Positions 1-7,685 are shown, counted from the first letter of the stretch. The stretch is 16,920 nt of DNA from an uncultured Collinsella sp. (GCA_958407555.1 CATYJC010000031.1:1-16920), one strand, 5' to 3'. The notes: generated from the letters alone by a model not told the origin. Numbers and translations: made by a program.

Positions 1-71
1 GGGTCAGCCCGTGGGAGGCCAGGGCGCCGCTGACCGGTGGACGGCACCGAGCCGTACGCTTGAATTGAGAA
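1..71 (+). other. 3' end of an unidentified upstream transcript
   Basis: I cannot identify this fragment. Read as protein, frame 1 stops at 31-33, frame 3 stops at 66-68 just before the terminator (giving an Arg-rich tail), and frame 2 stays open into the terminator; none resembles a protein I recognise. It contains two inverted repeats, GGTCAGC (2-8) with GCTGACC (29-35) and CGGC with GCCG around 44-56, so it could equally be the end of a structured RNA. In mycobacteria the gene before coaE is rpsA, but no S1-like sequence is visible here. Confidence 0.25.
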
Positions 72-101
72 GGGGGAGGCCTCGCGGTCTCCCCCTTTTT
101 T
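72..101 (+). terminator. Rho-independent terminator of the upstream transcript
   Basis: GGGGGAG (72-78) pairs with CTCCCCC (89-95). The stem extends inward by a G-T and two G-C pairs to a TCGC loop, giving about 10 bp, followed at once by six T residues (96-101). This is the cleanest intrinsic terminator in the window, and it separates coaE from whatever lies upstream. Confidence 0.9.
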
Positions 102-169
102 GCGTTTAATAGAGAGTTGTAATACAAGAACTCGCCTTCGTTTAGCTTGTCTTACTGTTTGGCTGTATT

Positions 170-200
170 TTGAGTCCTTCTTTTGTATTTGCGCGATAAT
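170..200 (+). promoter_or_regulatory. Possible promoter for coaE
   Basis: The stretch 101-228 is clearly AT-richer than its surroundings and non-coding. It holds TTGAGT (170-175) and GATAAT (195-200), a 5/6 match to the -10 hexamer, but the 19-bp spacing is long. A start site near 207 would give a short leader before the coaE ATG at 229. Assigned by eye only. Confidence 0.35.
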
Positions 201-228
201 AACTCCCATTGGCGTTAGGGAGGACTTG

Positions 229-870
229 ATGTTTACCGTTTTTGTCTTAGGCAATATTGCTTCGGGTAAATCGACTGCCTGCCGCTATCTCAAATCTCAT
301 GGCGCCATGCTTATCGATCTGGATGAGCTTGCCAAATCGCTGTATGTGCCAGGCTCCGATATCGTCAATGCCCTCGCGGAAGAATTCGGTTGGGACATTC
401 TGGACGGGGAGGGCGGCATTCGCCGCAATGTCCTCGCTGCTCGAGCTTTCTCCTCTCCTGATACAGTTGCGCGGCTCAACGACATCGTTCATCCGGTTCT
501 CATCGAACAGCTTTTGCTGAGGATTCTCGATCCTGTTTGCTGTACGGTTTCGTCCCCCCGTTACCCCTTTGCGGTTGTCGAGGTTTCTGCCCCGACTGGT
601 TTTGAGGATGCTTTTGGCCTGGCTGATGAAATTCTGGTTATCAGCGCTCCTTTAGCAGTTCGTCGCGAGCGTGCCATTCATCGTGGTATGGAGTCCTCTG
701 ATTTTGATGCGCGCTCTGCATGCCAACCTGATGAGGCTTCGCTTTGCAATCTCGCTACGACGGTAATCGATAATGCGGCGGGCGATAACTCGCTCTTTGA
801 ACAACTGGACGCATGGCTTGCGCGCCATGGCTTTGGGGACGTAGTGGATAAGGAGGAGCCCGATGCCTAA
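229..870 (+). CDS. coaE: Dephospho-CoA kinase
   Basis: CoaE performs the last step of coenzyme A synthesis in the cytoplasm, phosphorylating the ribose 3'-hydroxyl of dephospho-CoA with ATP. The 213-residue protein is normal length for the family. It has an N-terminal P-loop GNIASGKST (residues 8-16), the CoaE-type DLDELAK...VPG segment (30-42) and the LNDIVHP motif (83-89) of the substrate lid region. The P-loop reads GNIASGKS rather than the commoner GGIGSGKS. I chose ATG 229 because AGGGAGG lies just upstream at 217-223; the frame stays open back to 100, but that part is AT-rich leader whose translation does not match the family. The stop codon overlaps the start of the next gene by 8 bases, suggesting translational coupling. 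Confidence 0.93.
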   Translation: MFTVFVLGNIASGKSTACRYLKSHGAMLIDLDELAKSLYVPGSDIVNALAEEFGWDILDGEGGIRRNVLAARAFSSPDTVARLNDIVHPVLIEQLLLRILDPVCCTVSSPRYPFAVVEVSAPTGFEDAFGLADEILVISAPLAVRRERAIHRGMESSDFDARSACQPDEASLCNLATTVIDNAAGDNSLFEQLDAWLARHGFGDVVDKEEPDA

Positions 871-1444
871 GACACGTTTCTTTACGTGGTATCGCGTGGC
901 GCCACTTGCCGTTATGTTCGTCTTCGGCATTATTTCGCTCGTCTACTCGTATGCACCTGCCGCCTTCTTTAAGCCTTTGTATCCGATTGACTACGAGGCG
1001 TACATAAAGCAATCGAGCATTTCGCACAATCTCGATCCGTATCTGGTGTGTGCTGTCATAAAGTCGGAATCGAATTGGGATCCCGAGGCTGAGTCGAATC
1101 AAGGCGCTCAGGGATTGATGCAGCTGATGCCCGAGACTGCCCAGGATATGATTGCCAAGGGTCTTGTCGATGGTAGCGAGTATTCAGCCGACAACCTTAA
1201 CGATCCCGTTACGAACATCGAGTTTGGATGTGCGTACCTTTCGTATCTTCTAACGTATTTTAACGGGTCGACTGACAGCGCCATTGCCGCCTATAACGCC
1301 GGTATGGGCAATGTCGACGGATGGGCGCAGCAGAGTACGTCGCTTCATAATGCAATCACCTTTCCCGAGACGCAGGCGTATCTGATTCGTGTCAATAATG
1401 CCTGGGTTCGCTACAAGACCCTCTATCCCGATCGGTTCGTATAG
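863..1444 (+). CDS. Membrane-anchored soluble-lytic-transglycosylase-like protein
   Basis: Predicted peptidoglycan lytic transglycosylase (SLT/GH23-like fold) acting outside the membrane, cleaving the MurNAc-GlcNAc bond with formation of 1,6-anhydro-MurNAc. The 193-residue protein has a short basic N-terminus, one hydrophobic segment (about 12-31) that looks like an uncleaved signal anchor, and then a single SLT domain. The catalytic Glu is E69 in IKSESNWDPEAES, followed by GAQGLMQLMPETA (81-93) and AAYNAGMGNV (142-151), all diagnostic motifs. There is no LysM or other wall-binding domain. AGGAGG at 851-856 precedes ATG 863, and the gene begins inside the end of coaE, so the two are probably co-transcribed. 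Its cellular role (growth, division or turnover) cannot be read from the sequence. Confidence 0.9.
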   Translation: MPKTRFFTWYRVAPLAVMFVFGIISLVYSYAPAAFFKPLYPIDYEAYIKQSSISHNLDPYLVCAVIKSESNWDPEAESNQGAQGLMQLMPETAQDMIAKGLVDGSEYSADNLNDPVTNIEFGCAYLSYLLTYFNGSTDSAIAAYNAGMGNVDGWAQQSTSLHNAITFPETQAYLIRVNNAWVRYKTLYPDRFV

Positions 1445-1464
1445 GACTATGCCTGCCGCCTGCG

Positions 1465-1490
1465 TATACTGCAGATATATGAGTTAGGAG
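1465..1490 (+). promoter_or_regulatory. Possible -10 element and RBS for uvrB
   Basis: The 51-bp gap before uvrB holds TATACT (1465-1470, 5/6 match to -10) and the ribosome binding site TAGGAG (1485-1490), 5 bases before ATG 1496. There is no convincing -35 hexamer and no LexA-type GAAC-N4-GTTC box. uvrB may have a weak promoter of its own, or be read through from the transglycosylase gene. Confidence 0.3.
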
Positions 1491-1495
1491 TATCC

Positions 1496-3736
1496 ATGGC
1501 GGAATTTGAAGTTGAGCGTGTTGGAGGAGAGCTCAAACGTTTTGGCGTTGAGGGCTCTGAGGTGCCATTTAAGGTCGTGTCTCCATATGAGCCCGCTGGT
1601 TCCCAGCCTAAGGCCATTGAGTCGCTTGTGCAGGGCGTGAGGGACGGAGATCGCTATCAGGTTTTGCTGGGCGTGACTGGTTCGGGTAAGACCTTCACGA
1701 TGGCTAAGACTATTGAGGCCCTGGGGAAGCCGACGCTGGTCATGGCTCCCAACAAAACGCTTGCCGCTCAGCTCGCGAGCGAGCTCAAGGAATTCTTCCC
1801 TGACAACGCCGTGGTCTATTTTGTGTCGTACTACGATTACTATCAACCCGAAGCGTATGTGCCGCAAAGCGATACGTATATCGAGAAAGATTCCTCGATT
1901 AACGAAGAGGTCGAGATGCTGCGACATCAGGCGACCGCATCGCTGCTATCTCGACGCGATGTGATCGTCGTCGCATCGGTCTCGTGTATCTATGGCATTG
2001 GCTCTCCCGAGGACTATGCTGGCCTAGCTCCGAACGTCGACAAGAAGGTGCCGCTCGAGCGCGATGACTTTATCCATGCGCTTATCGATATTCAGTACGA
2101 TCGCAATGACTATGACCTGGCACGCGGCACGTTCCGCGTGCGCGGCGATGTCGTCGACGTGTATCCGCCCTATGCCGAGCATCCGTTGCGGTTTGAGTTC
2201 TTTGGCGACGAGGTCGAGCTGATTGCCGAGATCGACGAGGTCACCGGCGAGATGCTGCGTGAGTACGAGGCCATTCCCGTGTGGCCGGCCTCGCACTACG
2301 TGACTGAGAAGCCTAAGGTCAAAGCGGCTCTGAAATCAATCAGCGAAGAGTGCGAGAAACGTGTGGCCGAGCTCAAGGCGACTGATAAGCTGCTCGAGGC
2401 ACAGCGTCTGCAGCAGCGCACCGACTATGATCTCGAGATGCTCGAGACCATGGGTTTTTGTAACGGTATCGAGAACTACTCGCGTCATCTGGACGGTCGA
2501 AAACCGGGCGAGCCGCCGTTTACCCTGATCGATTACTTTCCTAAGGACATGCTCTGCATCATCGATGAGAGCCATGTGACGGTGCCGCAGATCCGCGGCA
2601 TGCACGAAGGCGACCGCTCGCGTAAGGTGACGCTGGTGGAGCATGGTTTTCGTCTGCCTTCGGCACTCGATAACCGCCCGCTTCGTTTCGATGAGTTTGA
2701 GGCGAGGATTCCCCAGTTCATCTACGTTTCGGCCACGCCGGGCGACTACGAGCTGCGGGTTAGCCAGAATGACGTTGAGCAGATTATTCGTCCGACCGGT
2801 CTGCTCGACCCCAAGATCAATGTGCGTCCTGTTCGTGGGCAGATTGACGATCTTGAGGACGAGATTCGCGAGCGCGTTGCCCGCAAGGAGCGCGTGCTGG
2901 TGACCACGCTCACCAAGCGCATGGCCGAGGACCTGACCGATCACCTACTCGACGCTGGCATTAAGGTCAACTACATGCATTCCGATACGGCGACGATGGA
3001 CCGTGTCGAGATCCTGCGAACGCTGCGCGAGGGAAAGATCGATGTTCTCGTTGGCATCAACCTGCTCCGCGAGGGTCTAGATCTTCCCGAGGTCTCGCTG
3101 GTGGCAATACTCGACGCTGACAAGGAAGGTTTCTTGCGCAATCGCCGTTCGTTGATTCAGACGATTGGCCGTGCGGCCCGTAATGCCGACGGCGAGGTCA
3201 TCATGTATGCAGACGTTGTGACCGATTCGATGAAAGAAGCCATCGAGGAGACGCAACGCCGTCGCGAGATTCAGATGGCATATAACGAAGAGCATGGCAT
3301 TGTGCCACAGACGGTTCGCAAGGCCATTAACGACATTTCGAGCTTTATTGCCGAGGCCGAAAAGACTGTGGGCTCGAAGGGGCGCTCGAGAGGCGATTCG
3401 CTGGGTCACGGTGCGTTCTATACACCCGACGAAAACGGCGAGGGCGCCGCGCCGGAGACGGTGGCACCCGAGCAGACGCTTGCCGAGCAGCTGGAAGGGC
3501 TGCCGCATGACGAGCTCGTGCGGATTGTCGAGACCATGGAGGAAGACATGCGTAACGCTTCCGCCGCCATGGACTTTGAGGAGGCGGCACGTCTGCGCGA
3601 TGCCGTCGTTCAGATTCGGGCGATGCTTGAGGGCGCATCTGAGGACGAAACGATCGAGCGTTTGCGTTCGCAGGCTCGCAAGGGCTCTACCTTTGCTTCG
3701 GGCAGAAAACGCCAGGGTGCACGATTCAGGAAGTAG
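1496..3736 (+). CDS. uvrB: Excinuclease ABC subunit UvrB
   Basis: UvrB is the DNA-damage-verifying helicase-like subunit of nucleotide excision repair; it is loaded by UvrA and recruits UvrC for dual incision. The 746-residue protein has every hallmark. Walker A is GVTGSGKT (59-66), and the aromatic beta-hairpin begins at YYDYYQPEAY (from residue 112). Walker B is DESH (357-360), followed by YVSATPGDYEL, the helicase motif GINLLREGLDLPEV and QTIGRAARN. A C-terminal UVR coiled-coil (about 675-710) is the contact for UvrC. It is slightly longer than the usual 660-700 residues because of an N-terminal extension of about 25 residues, an acidic linker before the UVR motif and a basic tail ending GARFRK. 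Downstream it converges with a leftward gene. Confidence 0.98.
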   Translation: MAEFEVERVGGELKRFGVEGSEVPFKVVSPYEPAGSQPKAIESLVQGVRDGDRYQVLLGVTGSGKTFTMAKTIEALGKPTLVMAPNKTLAAQLASELKEFFPDNAVVYFVSYYDYYQPEAYVPQSDTYIEKDSSINEEVEMLRHQATASLLSRRDVIVVASVSCIYGIGSPEDYAGLAPNVDKKVPLERDDFIHALIDIQYDRNDYDLARGTFRVRGDVVDVYPPYAEHPLRFEFFGDEVELIAEIDEVTGEMLREYEAIPVWPASHYVTEKPKVKAALKSISEECEKRVAELKATDKLLEAQRLQQRTDYDLEMLETMGFCNGIENYSRHLDGRKPGEPPFTLIDYFPKDMLCIIDESHVTVPQIRGMHEGDRSRKVTLVEHGFRLPSALDNRPLRFDEFEARIPQFIYVSATPGDYELRVSQNDVEQIIRPTGLLDPKINVRPVRGQIDDLEDEIRERVARKERVLVTTLTKRMAEDLTDHLLDAGIKVNYMHSDTATMDRVEILRTLREGKIDVLVGINLLREGLDLPEVSLVAILDADKEGFLRNRRSLIQTIGRAARNADGEVIMYADVVTDSMKEAIEETQRRREIQMAYNEEHGIVPQTVRKAINDISSFIAEAEKTVGSKGRSRGDSLGHGAFYTPDENGEGAAPETVAPEQTLAEQLEGLPHDELVRIVETMEEDMRNASAAMDFEEAARLRDAVVQIRAMLEGASEDETIERLRSQARKGSTFASGRKRQGARFRK

Positions 3737-3739
3737 CGA

Positions 3740-3775
3740 ACAGGCCCCGAGTTCCCTGTGGAGCTCGGGGCCTGT
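3740..3775 (+). terminator. GC-rich hairpin between convergent uvrB and FAD-dehydrogenase genes
   Basis: CAGGCCCCGAG (3741-3751) and CTCGGGGCCTG (3764-3774) form a perfect 11-bp stem, extended by an A-T pair outside and by two weaker pairs inside. It starts 4 bases after the uvrB stop. The T-run after it is weak (CGTTT), and the minus-strand side has only TTCG, so it may act in both directions or depend on Rho. Its position in a 65-bp convergent gap supports termination. Confidence 0.7.
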
Positions 3776-3801
3776 GTCGTTTGGACGCGGGAGTTCGTGC
3801 G

Positions 3802-5442
3802 CTAGAGGTCTGCTATCAGCGCCTCAGCGCAACGGATGCCGTCGGTGGCGGCGCTCATGATGCCGCCTGCATATCCTGCTCCCTCGCCGCAAGGGTAGAG
3901 GCCTGGGGTCGCCACGGCGTGACACGTGTGATCTCGGTTGACGGTGACCGGGGAACTCGAACGCGTCTCCACGCCGGTGAGCACGGCATCGGGGCGGTCG
4001 TAGCCCCGCAGCTTTTTCCCGAGCAGGGGAATTCCCAGGCGAAGCGACTCGACGATATGCTGCGGTAGTGCCTCGTCAATTGCTGTCCAAGTCACACCGA
4101 GCGGATAGGTGGGCTTAACCTTTCCACATGCCGTGCTGGCGCGTCTAGCAAGGAAATCCCCGACGAGCTGTGCCGGCGCGTTCCAGTTGGAGCCACCCAG
4201 ACGATAGGCGGCTCGCTCGCAGGCGCGCTGGAGCTCAATGCCTGCGAGCGGATCATCGCTGGGGAGATCGTCGGGCGTGACGTTAACGAGGAGAGCGGCA
4301 TTTGCGTTGCGCCCGTCGCGAGCATTGAGGCTGGCACCGTTGACGCACAGATGGCCCTGCTCGGAAGAAGCCGCGACAACCTGTCCGCCGGGGCACATGC
4401 AAAACGAGAACACGCTGCGGCCGTTGGGGAGATGGGCGACAAGCTTGTAGGGGGCTGCTCCGAGTGCCGGGTGCCCCGCCGAAGGGCCATATTGGGCACG
4501 GTCGATGTCGCGCTGTGGATGCTCGATGCGCACACCCATGGCAAAGGTCTTTTGCGCGAGGGCAACGTTATGCTCCTTGAGAAGCTCGAATACGTCGCGG
4601 GCGGAATGGCCGCAGGCGAGAATGAGGTGCTTTGTGGCGATTGTCTCGCTTGTGGTTTCTTGGGGCGGTTGGACATCGACGCCGGTGATGGCGCCGGATC
4701 CATCGGTTCGAATATTGACGAGCTTTGTTCGATAGCGGATGGTTCCACCGAGCTGCTCGATGCGCTGAGAAATGTTGGTGACGACGATGGGGAGGATGTC
4801 GGAGCCAATGTGCGGCTTGGCGTCCCACAGGATGTCGCGAGGTGAGCCAGCTTCGACGAAGGTCTCAAGAATCAGTCGATGGGCGGGATTCTTGGTTCCC
4901 GTGTTGAGCTTGCCGTCCGAGAAGGTCCCTGCGCCGCCCAGGCCAAATTGGATATTGCTTTCGGGGTCGAGGATACGCTCCTTAAGAAAGAGATCAATCG
5001 CTTCCGAGCGGCGAAGTGCGGGGTCGCCGCGCTCGATGAGCAGGGGTTTAAGGCCCGCTTCGGCAAGGGTCAGGGCGGCGAAGAGACCGGCGCAACCGGC
5101 GCCGACAACGACGGGACGCTCCTTGGGTGCATTCGGGACAGGGCTGGGGAATGAAGGAGCCTTGCCGTCTACCATGCGGATGCGCGAGCGGTCGCGCTCG
5201 GCGACGCGGTCGACCACCTCCTGCTCGAGTCGGGAGCTTGTCAGCTCAACTCGAAAGCTCAAAATAAAATGGACATCTCGTTTTTTACGGGCGTCGATTG
5301 ACTTGCGATGGAGCTCAATGGCTTTAATCTGGGAATCCTCGCATCGCAGGGCTCGTTTGACGGCGCGTCTACCAATAACAAGGCAGGCGGCTTCGTCGCC
5401 GGCCTCATCGAGTGACGCGTGGACTTGGGTGATTTCGATCAT
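3802..5442 (-). CDS. COG2509-type FAD-dependent dehydrogenase, substrate unknown
   Basis: Predicted FAD/NAD(P)-dependent oxidoreductase of the large uncharacterised COG2509 group. The 546-residue product starts with a ~90-residue N-terminal domain carrying the group's KSIDARKKRDVHF motif (47-59). A Rossmann FAD-binding site VVVGAGCAGLFAAL follows (GAGCAG at 114-119), then FGLGGAGTFSDGKL (166-179) and the C-terminal GEGAGYAGG (519-527) that closes the FAD site. ATG 5442 is chosen because AAGGAG (5449-5454 on the minus strand) lies 6 bases upstream; the frame is open to 5613, but that extension overlaps the neighbouring gene's end and does not resemble the family. It is the last gene of a leftward cassette after an HI0933-type flavoprotein and Mrp. 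No substrate can be named. Confidence 0.87.
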   Translation of the reverse strand: MIEITQVHASLDEAGDEAACLVIGRRAVKRALRCEDSQIKAIELHRKSIDARKKRDVHFILSFRVELTSSRLEQEVVDRVAERDRSRIRMVDGKAPSFPSPVPNAPKERPVVVGAGCAGLFAALTLAEAGLKPLLIERGDPALRRSEAIDLFLKERILDPESNIQFGLGGAGTFSDGKLNTGTKNPAHRLILETFVEAGSPRDILWDAKPHIGSDILPIVVTNISQRIEQLGGTIRYRTKLVNIRTDGSGAITGVDVQPPQETTSETIATKHLILACGHSARDVFELLKEHNVALAQKTFAMGVRIEHPQRDIDRAQYGPSAGHPALGAAPYKLVAHLPNGRSVFSFCMCPGGQVVAASSEQGHLCVNGASLNARDGRNANAALLVNVTPDDLPSDDPLAGIELQRACERAAYRLGGSNWNAPAQLVGDFLARRASTACGKVKPTYPLGVTWTAIDEALPQHIVESLRLGIPLLGKKLRGYDRPDAVLTGVETRSSSPVTVNRDHTCHAVATPGLYPCGEGAGYAGGIMSAATDGIRCAEALIADL

Positions 5443-5468
5443 CGAGGTCTCCTTAGATGCAAGAAAGA

Positions 5469-5492
5469 GGCCGCCCGGTGTCCCAGACGGCC
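5469..5492 (-). terminator. Hairpin with T-rich tail between the two flavoprotein genes
   Basis: On the minus strand GGCCGTCTGG and CCGGGCGGCC pair (10 bp with two G-T wobbles) around a GACA loop and are followed by TCTTTCTT, giving a terminator or attenuator shape. It lies 30 bases after the stop of the upstream flavoprotein gene and about 27 bases before the next start codon. It could end the upstream message or attenuate the downstream gene. Confidence 0.55.
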
Positions 5493-5505
5493 CGAATGCG
5501 TTTTG

Positions 5506-5511
5506 ATTATA
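5506..5511 (-). promoter_or_regulatory. Consensus -10 hexamer upstream of the COG2509 gene
   Basis: A perfect TATAAT on the minus strand lies 10 bases after the upstream stop codon. I see no good -35 hexamer at 16-18 bp. If used, transcription would begin near 5499, immediately before the hairpin at 5492-5469. Confidence 0.35.
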
Positions 5512-5521
5512 GACTGCGCGG

Positions 5522-6793
5522 CTATAGGCTGCTTGCAGCGCGAATACCCGAGATCCAAGCCCATGCAAGGTTGAAACCGCCGCAATCGGCATCGATGTCG
5601 AGCGCCTCGCCACAGATGTAAAGTGGGGCGTCTGCCGCGTTGCTCACGCAGAGGTTGGGAGCTGAGACGCTCTCGATGGGCACGCCGCCGCGCGTGACCT
5701 GGGCCGAACGCTCCTCTGTCGTTCCCTCGACGAGCATCTTAAAGTGCTTGAGGATTGAGACCAGATGGATGACGTCGTGCGACCCGGGGTGGCACTGTTC
5801 GAATGCGGTGCAGACAACGTGAGAGAACTGCGGGGCGAGCATGCCGTCGAGCCAGCGGGGGTCGCGGGGTGAAAAGCCGCCGAGCAACGCAACTCGCTGG
5901 CTGAGCATATCGAGCAACTCGTCTTTGGAGAGGTCGGGAAAAACGTCGAGCAGAATCGTGTCGCCGCGCTGGACGCGACGGGAGAGGTTAAAGGCGGCAA
6001 CGCCCGAGATGCCAAAGGTTCGGAAGAGCACTTCGCCGTCTTCGCGCCAGAGCTCCTCGTGATTGCGGGTGAGCGTCAAACGGGCGCGGACGCGCAGGCC
6101 ATCCAGTGTCTTGAGCGCAGTCTGGTCGCCGAAGACCGATGCCGACACGGGGCAGAGGACGGGATGCTGCGGTGTGAGGGAAAGATTGAACGTCTTCGCG
6201 ATTTCGACAGGGTTGCCGCCCGTAGCGATAATTACGGCCTTTGCCTGCAGCGTCTCGTTCGTGCGAGGGGTGTCGGCGAGCGCCTTCCGAAGCGAGCGTA
6301 GTTCGGATTTTCGGTCGTCGTGCTTTTTTGCCTTGAGTGCTCGCGCGGGACGGTCTATTTGGAGTGCCCAGCCCTCGGGGGCTTTGGATGCCGAGGCGAC
6401 GTTTGCTCCACAGATCAAGGTGATATCCAGGTGATTGCAAGCGTTGAGAAGCGCATCGCGCACCGATTCGGCACGAAGGGAGCGCGGATACAGCCGGCCC
6501 TCCTCGGAGGTCGTCATGATGCCCAGCGAGGAGAAGAAACTGCCGAGCTCTTGCTCGGGCTGGGGACCCATGACGGATTCGACGAATGCGGGGTGGTTGT
6601 ACCGTTGGAAATCAATTGATTCGTTGGAAAGATTGCAGCGGCCGTTGCCGGTCGCAAGGAGTTTAAGGCCGCAGGCAACATCGCGCTCAACGATGCAGGT
6701 GCTTTTGCCTGCGCGTGCGGCCGTAATGGCGGCGGCGAGACCCGAGGCCCCGCCGCCGATTACCAAGACGTCATAGGAGGCGTTTGCGTTCAC
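5522..6793 (-). CDS. HI0933/BaiN-family FAD-binding oxidoreductase
   Basis: Flavoprotein of the HI0933 family, which databases name 'aminoacetone oxidase family FAD-binding enzyme' and which includes clostridial BaiN and E. coli YhiN. The 423 residues are typical. The N-terminal FAD site is VLVIGGGASGLAAA (GGGASG at 13-18), followed by the family signature KLLATGNGRCNLSN (44-57), GRLYPRS (99-105) and the C-terminal GEALDIDADCGGFN (395-408). Residues about 148-183 form a highly charged Lys/Arg/Glu insertion before the AVIIATGGNP strand. It starts with GTG directly after the TAA of mrp, with GAGG (6799-6802) as a short RBS, so the two genes are translationally coupled. Its substrate is unknown; a role in bile-acid reduction as proposed for BaiN cannot be inferred from family membership. 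Confidence 0.9.
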   Translation of the reverse strand: MNANASYDVLVIGGGASGLAAAITAARAGKSTCIVERDVACGLKLLATGNGRCNLSNESIDFQRYNHPAFVESVMGPQPEQELGSFFSSLGIMTTSEEGRLYPRSLRAESVRDALLNACNHLDITLICGANVASASKAPEGWALQIDRPARALKAKKHDDRKSELRSLRKALADTPRTNETLQAKAVIIATGGNPVEIAKTFNLSLTPQHPVLCPVSASVFGDQTALKTLDGLRVRARLTLTRNHEELWREDGEVLFRTFGISGVAAFNLSRRVQRGDTILLDVFPDLSKDELLDMLSQRVALLGGFSPRDPRWLDGMLAPQFSHVVCTAFEQCHPGSHDVIHLVSILKHFKMLVEGTTEERSAQVTRGGVPIESVSAPNLCVSNAADAPLYICGEALDIDADCGGFNLAWAWISGIRAASSL

Positions 6794-7624
6794 TTAGGCC
6801 TCGGCGGTTTCGTGCGGGGCAATGGCCTCGACGGCAGAGACGGCCTGGGGCAGCATACGTGCGGGCAGTGCGGTCTCAACCTCGCCCTTATCGCAAGCCT
6901 CGGCGAGTGCCGGATTGATGGGAAGCTGCCCTAGGATCTCGAGGTTGTAACGCTCGGCGACCTCGGGGAGCTTGCTCTTGCCAAAGACCTCGATCTTCTT
7001 GCCGCAATCGGGGCACTCGATATAGCTCATGTTTTCGACGATTCCCAGAATGGGGACGTTCATCTTCTCGGCCATGTTGACCGCCTTGGCGACGATCATC
7101 GAGACTAGATCTTGCGGGCTCGTGACGATGACGATGCCATCGACGGGCAGCGACTGGAAGACAGTGAGGGCAACGTCGCCCGTTCCCGGAGGCATGTCGA
7201 CCAGCAGGTAGTCGATGGGGCCCCATGAGGTTTCGCTCCAGAACTGCCTGATGGCACCCGCGATAACCGGACCGCGCCAGAGGACGGGGTCGGTTTCGTT
7301 TTGGAGCAGCAGGTTAGAGCTCATAACCTTGACGCCGTGCTCGGAGATTTCGGGCAGCATAAGGTTGCCGAGAGCATGGACGTGACGTCCGCTCATGCCG
7401 AACATCTTAGGGATAGAGGGGCCGGTAATATCGGCATCGAGGACGCCGACCTTGTGACCGTGGCGGGAAAGTTCCGTGGCGATGGCGCCGGTGACGAATG
7501 ACTTGCCGACGCCGCCCTTACCGGAAAGCACGGCGATAACGCGCTTGACCTCGGACAGCGTATTCTCCTCAAATTGCGACGGCGACGTTTGCCCGCCGGC
7601 CGCCTGTGCGTGCTCGCAACCCAT
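6794..7624 (-). CDS. Mrp/ApbC/NBP35-type iron-sulfur cluster carrier ATPase
   Basis: P-loop ATPase thought to bind an Fe-S cluster at a dimer interface and pass it to apo-proteins in the cytoplasm. The 276-residue protein has the deviant Walker A GKGGVGKS (35-42), DADITGPSIPKMFG (63-76), a Walker B region LLVDMPPGTGD (140-150) and the cluster-binding pair CPDC (C204, C207). It lacks the N-terminal DUF59/MIP18 domain of long Mrp proteins, and instead has a ~20-residue tail starting MGCEH. ATG 7624 is supported by AAAGGAG (7631-7637 on the minus strand) 6 bases upstream; the open frame continues to 8023, but that part runs back through the divergent promoter region into uvrA. It heads the leftward cassette and may help mature an Fe-S enzyme elsewhere, since neither downstream flavoprotein shows an obvious Fe-S motif. 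Confidence 0.92.
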   Translation of the reverse strand: MGCEHAQAAGGQTSPSQFEENTLSEVKRVIAVLSGKGGVGKSFVTGAIATELSRHGHKVGVLDADITGPSIPKMFGMSGRHVHALGNLMLPEISEHGVKVMSSNLLLQNETDPVLWRGPVIAGAIRQFWSETSWGPIDYLLVDMPPGTGDVALTVFQSLPVDGIVIVTSPQDLVSMIVAKAVNMAEKMNVPILGIVENMSYIECPDCGKKIEVFGKSKLPEVAERYNLEILGQLPINPALAEACDKGEVETALPARMLPQAVSAVEAIAPHETAEA

Positions 7625-7646
7625 GTTTGACTCCTTTGTATATGTT

Positions 7647-7685
7647 GGGGCCGGAGCCCCGCGGTGTGACACGAGCGTCATTGTA
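7647..7685 (-). promoter_or_regulatory. Possible promoter and leader hairpin of the mrp cassette
   Basis: On the minus strand TACAAT (7685-7680, 5/6 match to -10) lies upstream of mrp; the best -35 at 17 bp is a poor TGTCTC. The leader between it and the RBS contains a compact GGGGC/GCCCC hairpin (7647-7660). The call is weak. Confidence 0.35.

Noticed and set aside
100..228. In-frame upstream extension of coaE
   Set aside because: The added 43 residues are AT-rich, start right at the terminator T-run, do not resemble CoaE and have no RBS; AGGGAGG before ATG 229 decides the start.
1445..1495. SOS/LexA box before uvrB
   Set aside because: No GAAC-N4-GTTC-like site; the GTTCG in the preceding gene's last codons has no matching half site.
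3781..4068. Plus-strand small frame after uvrB
   Set aside because: It lies over the 3' end of the leftward dehydrogenase; composition looks like an antisense shadow.
5443..5613. Upstream extension of the COG2509 dehydrogenase
   Set aside because: It would overlap the end of the preceding gene and bypass a strong AAGGAG-ATG; the residues do not match the family N-terminus.
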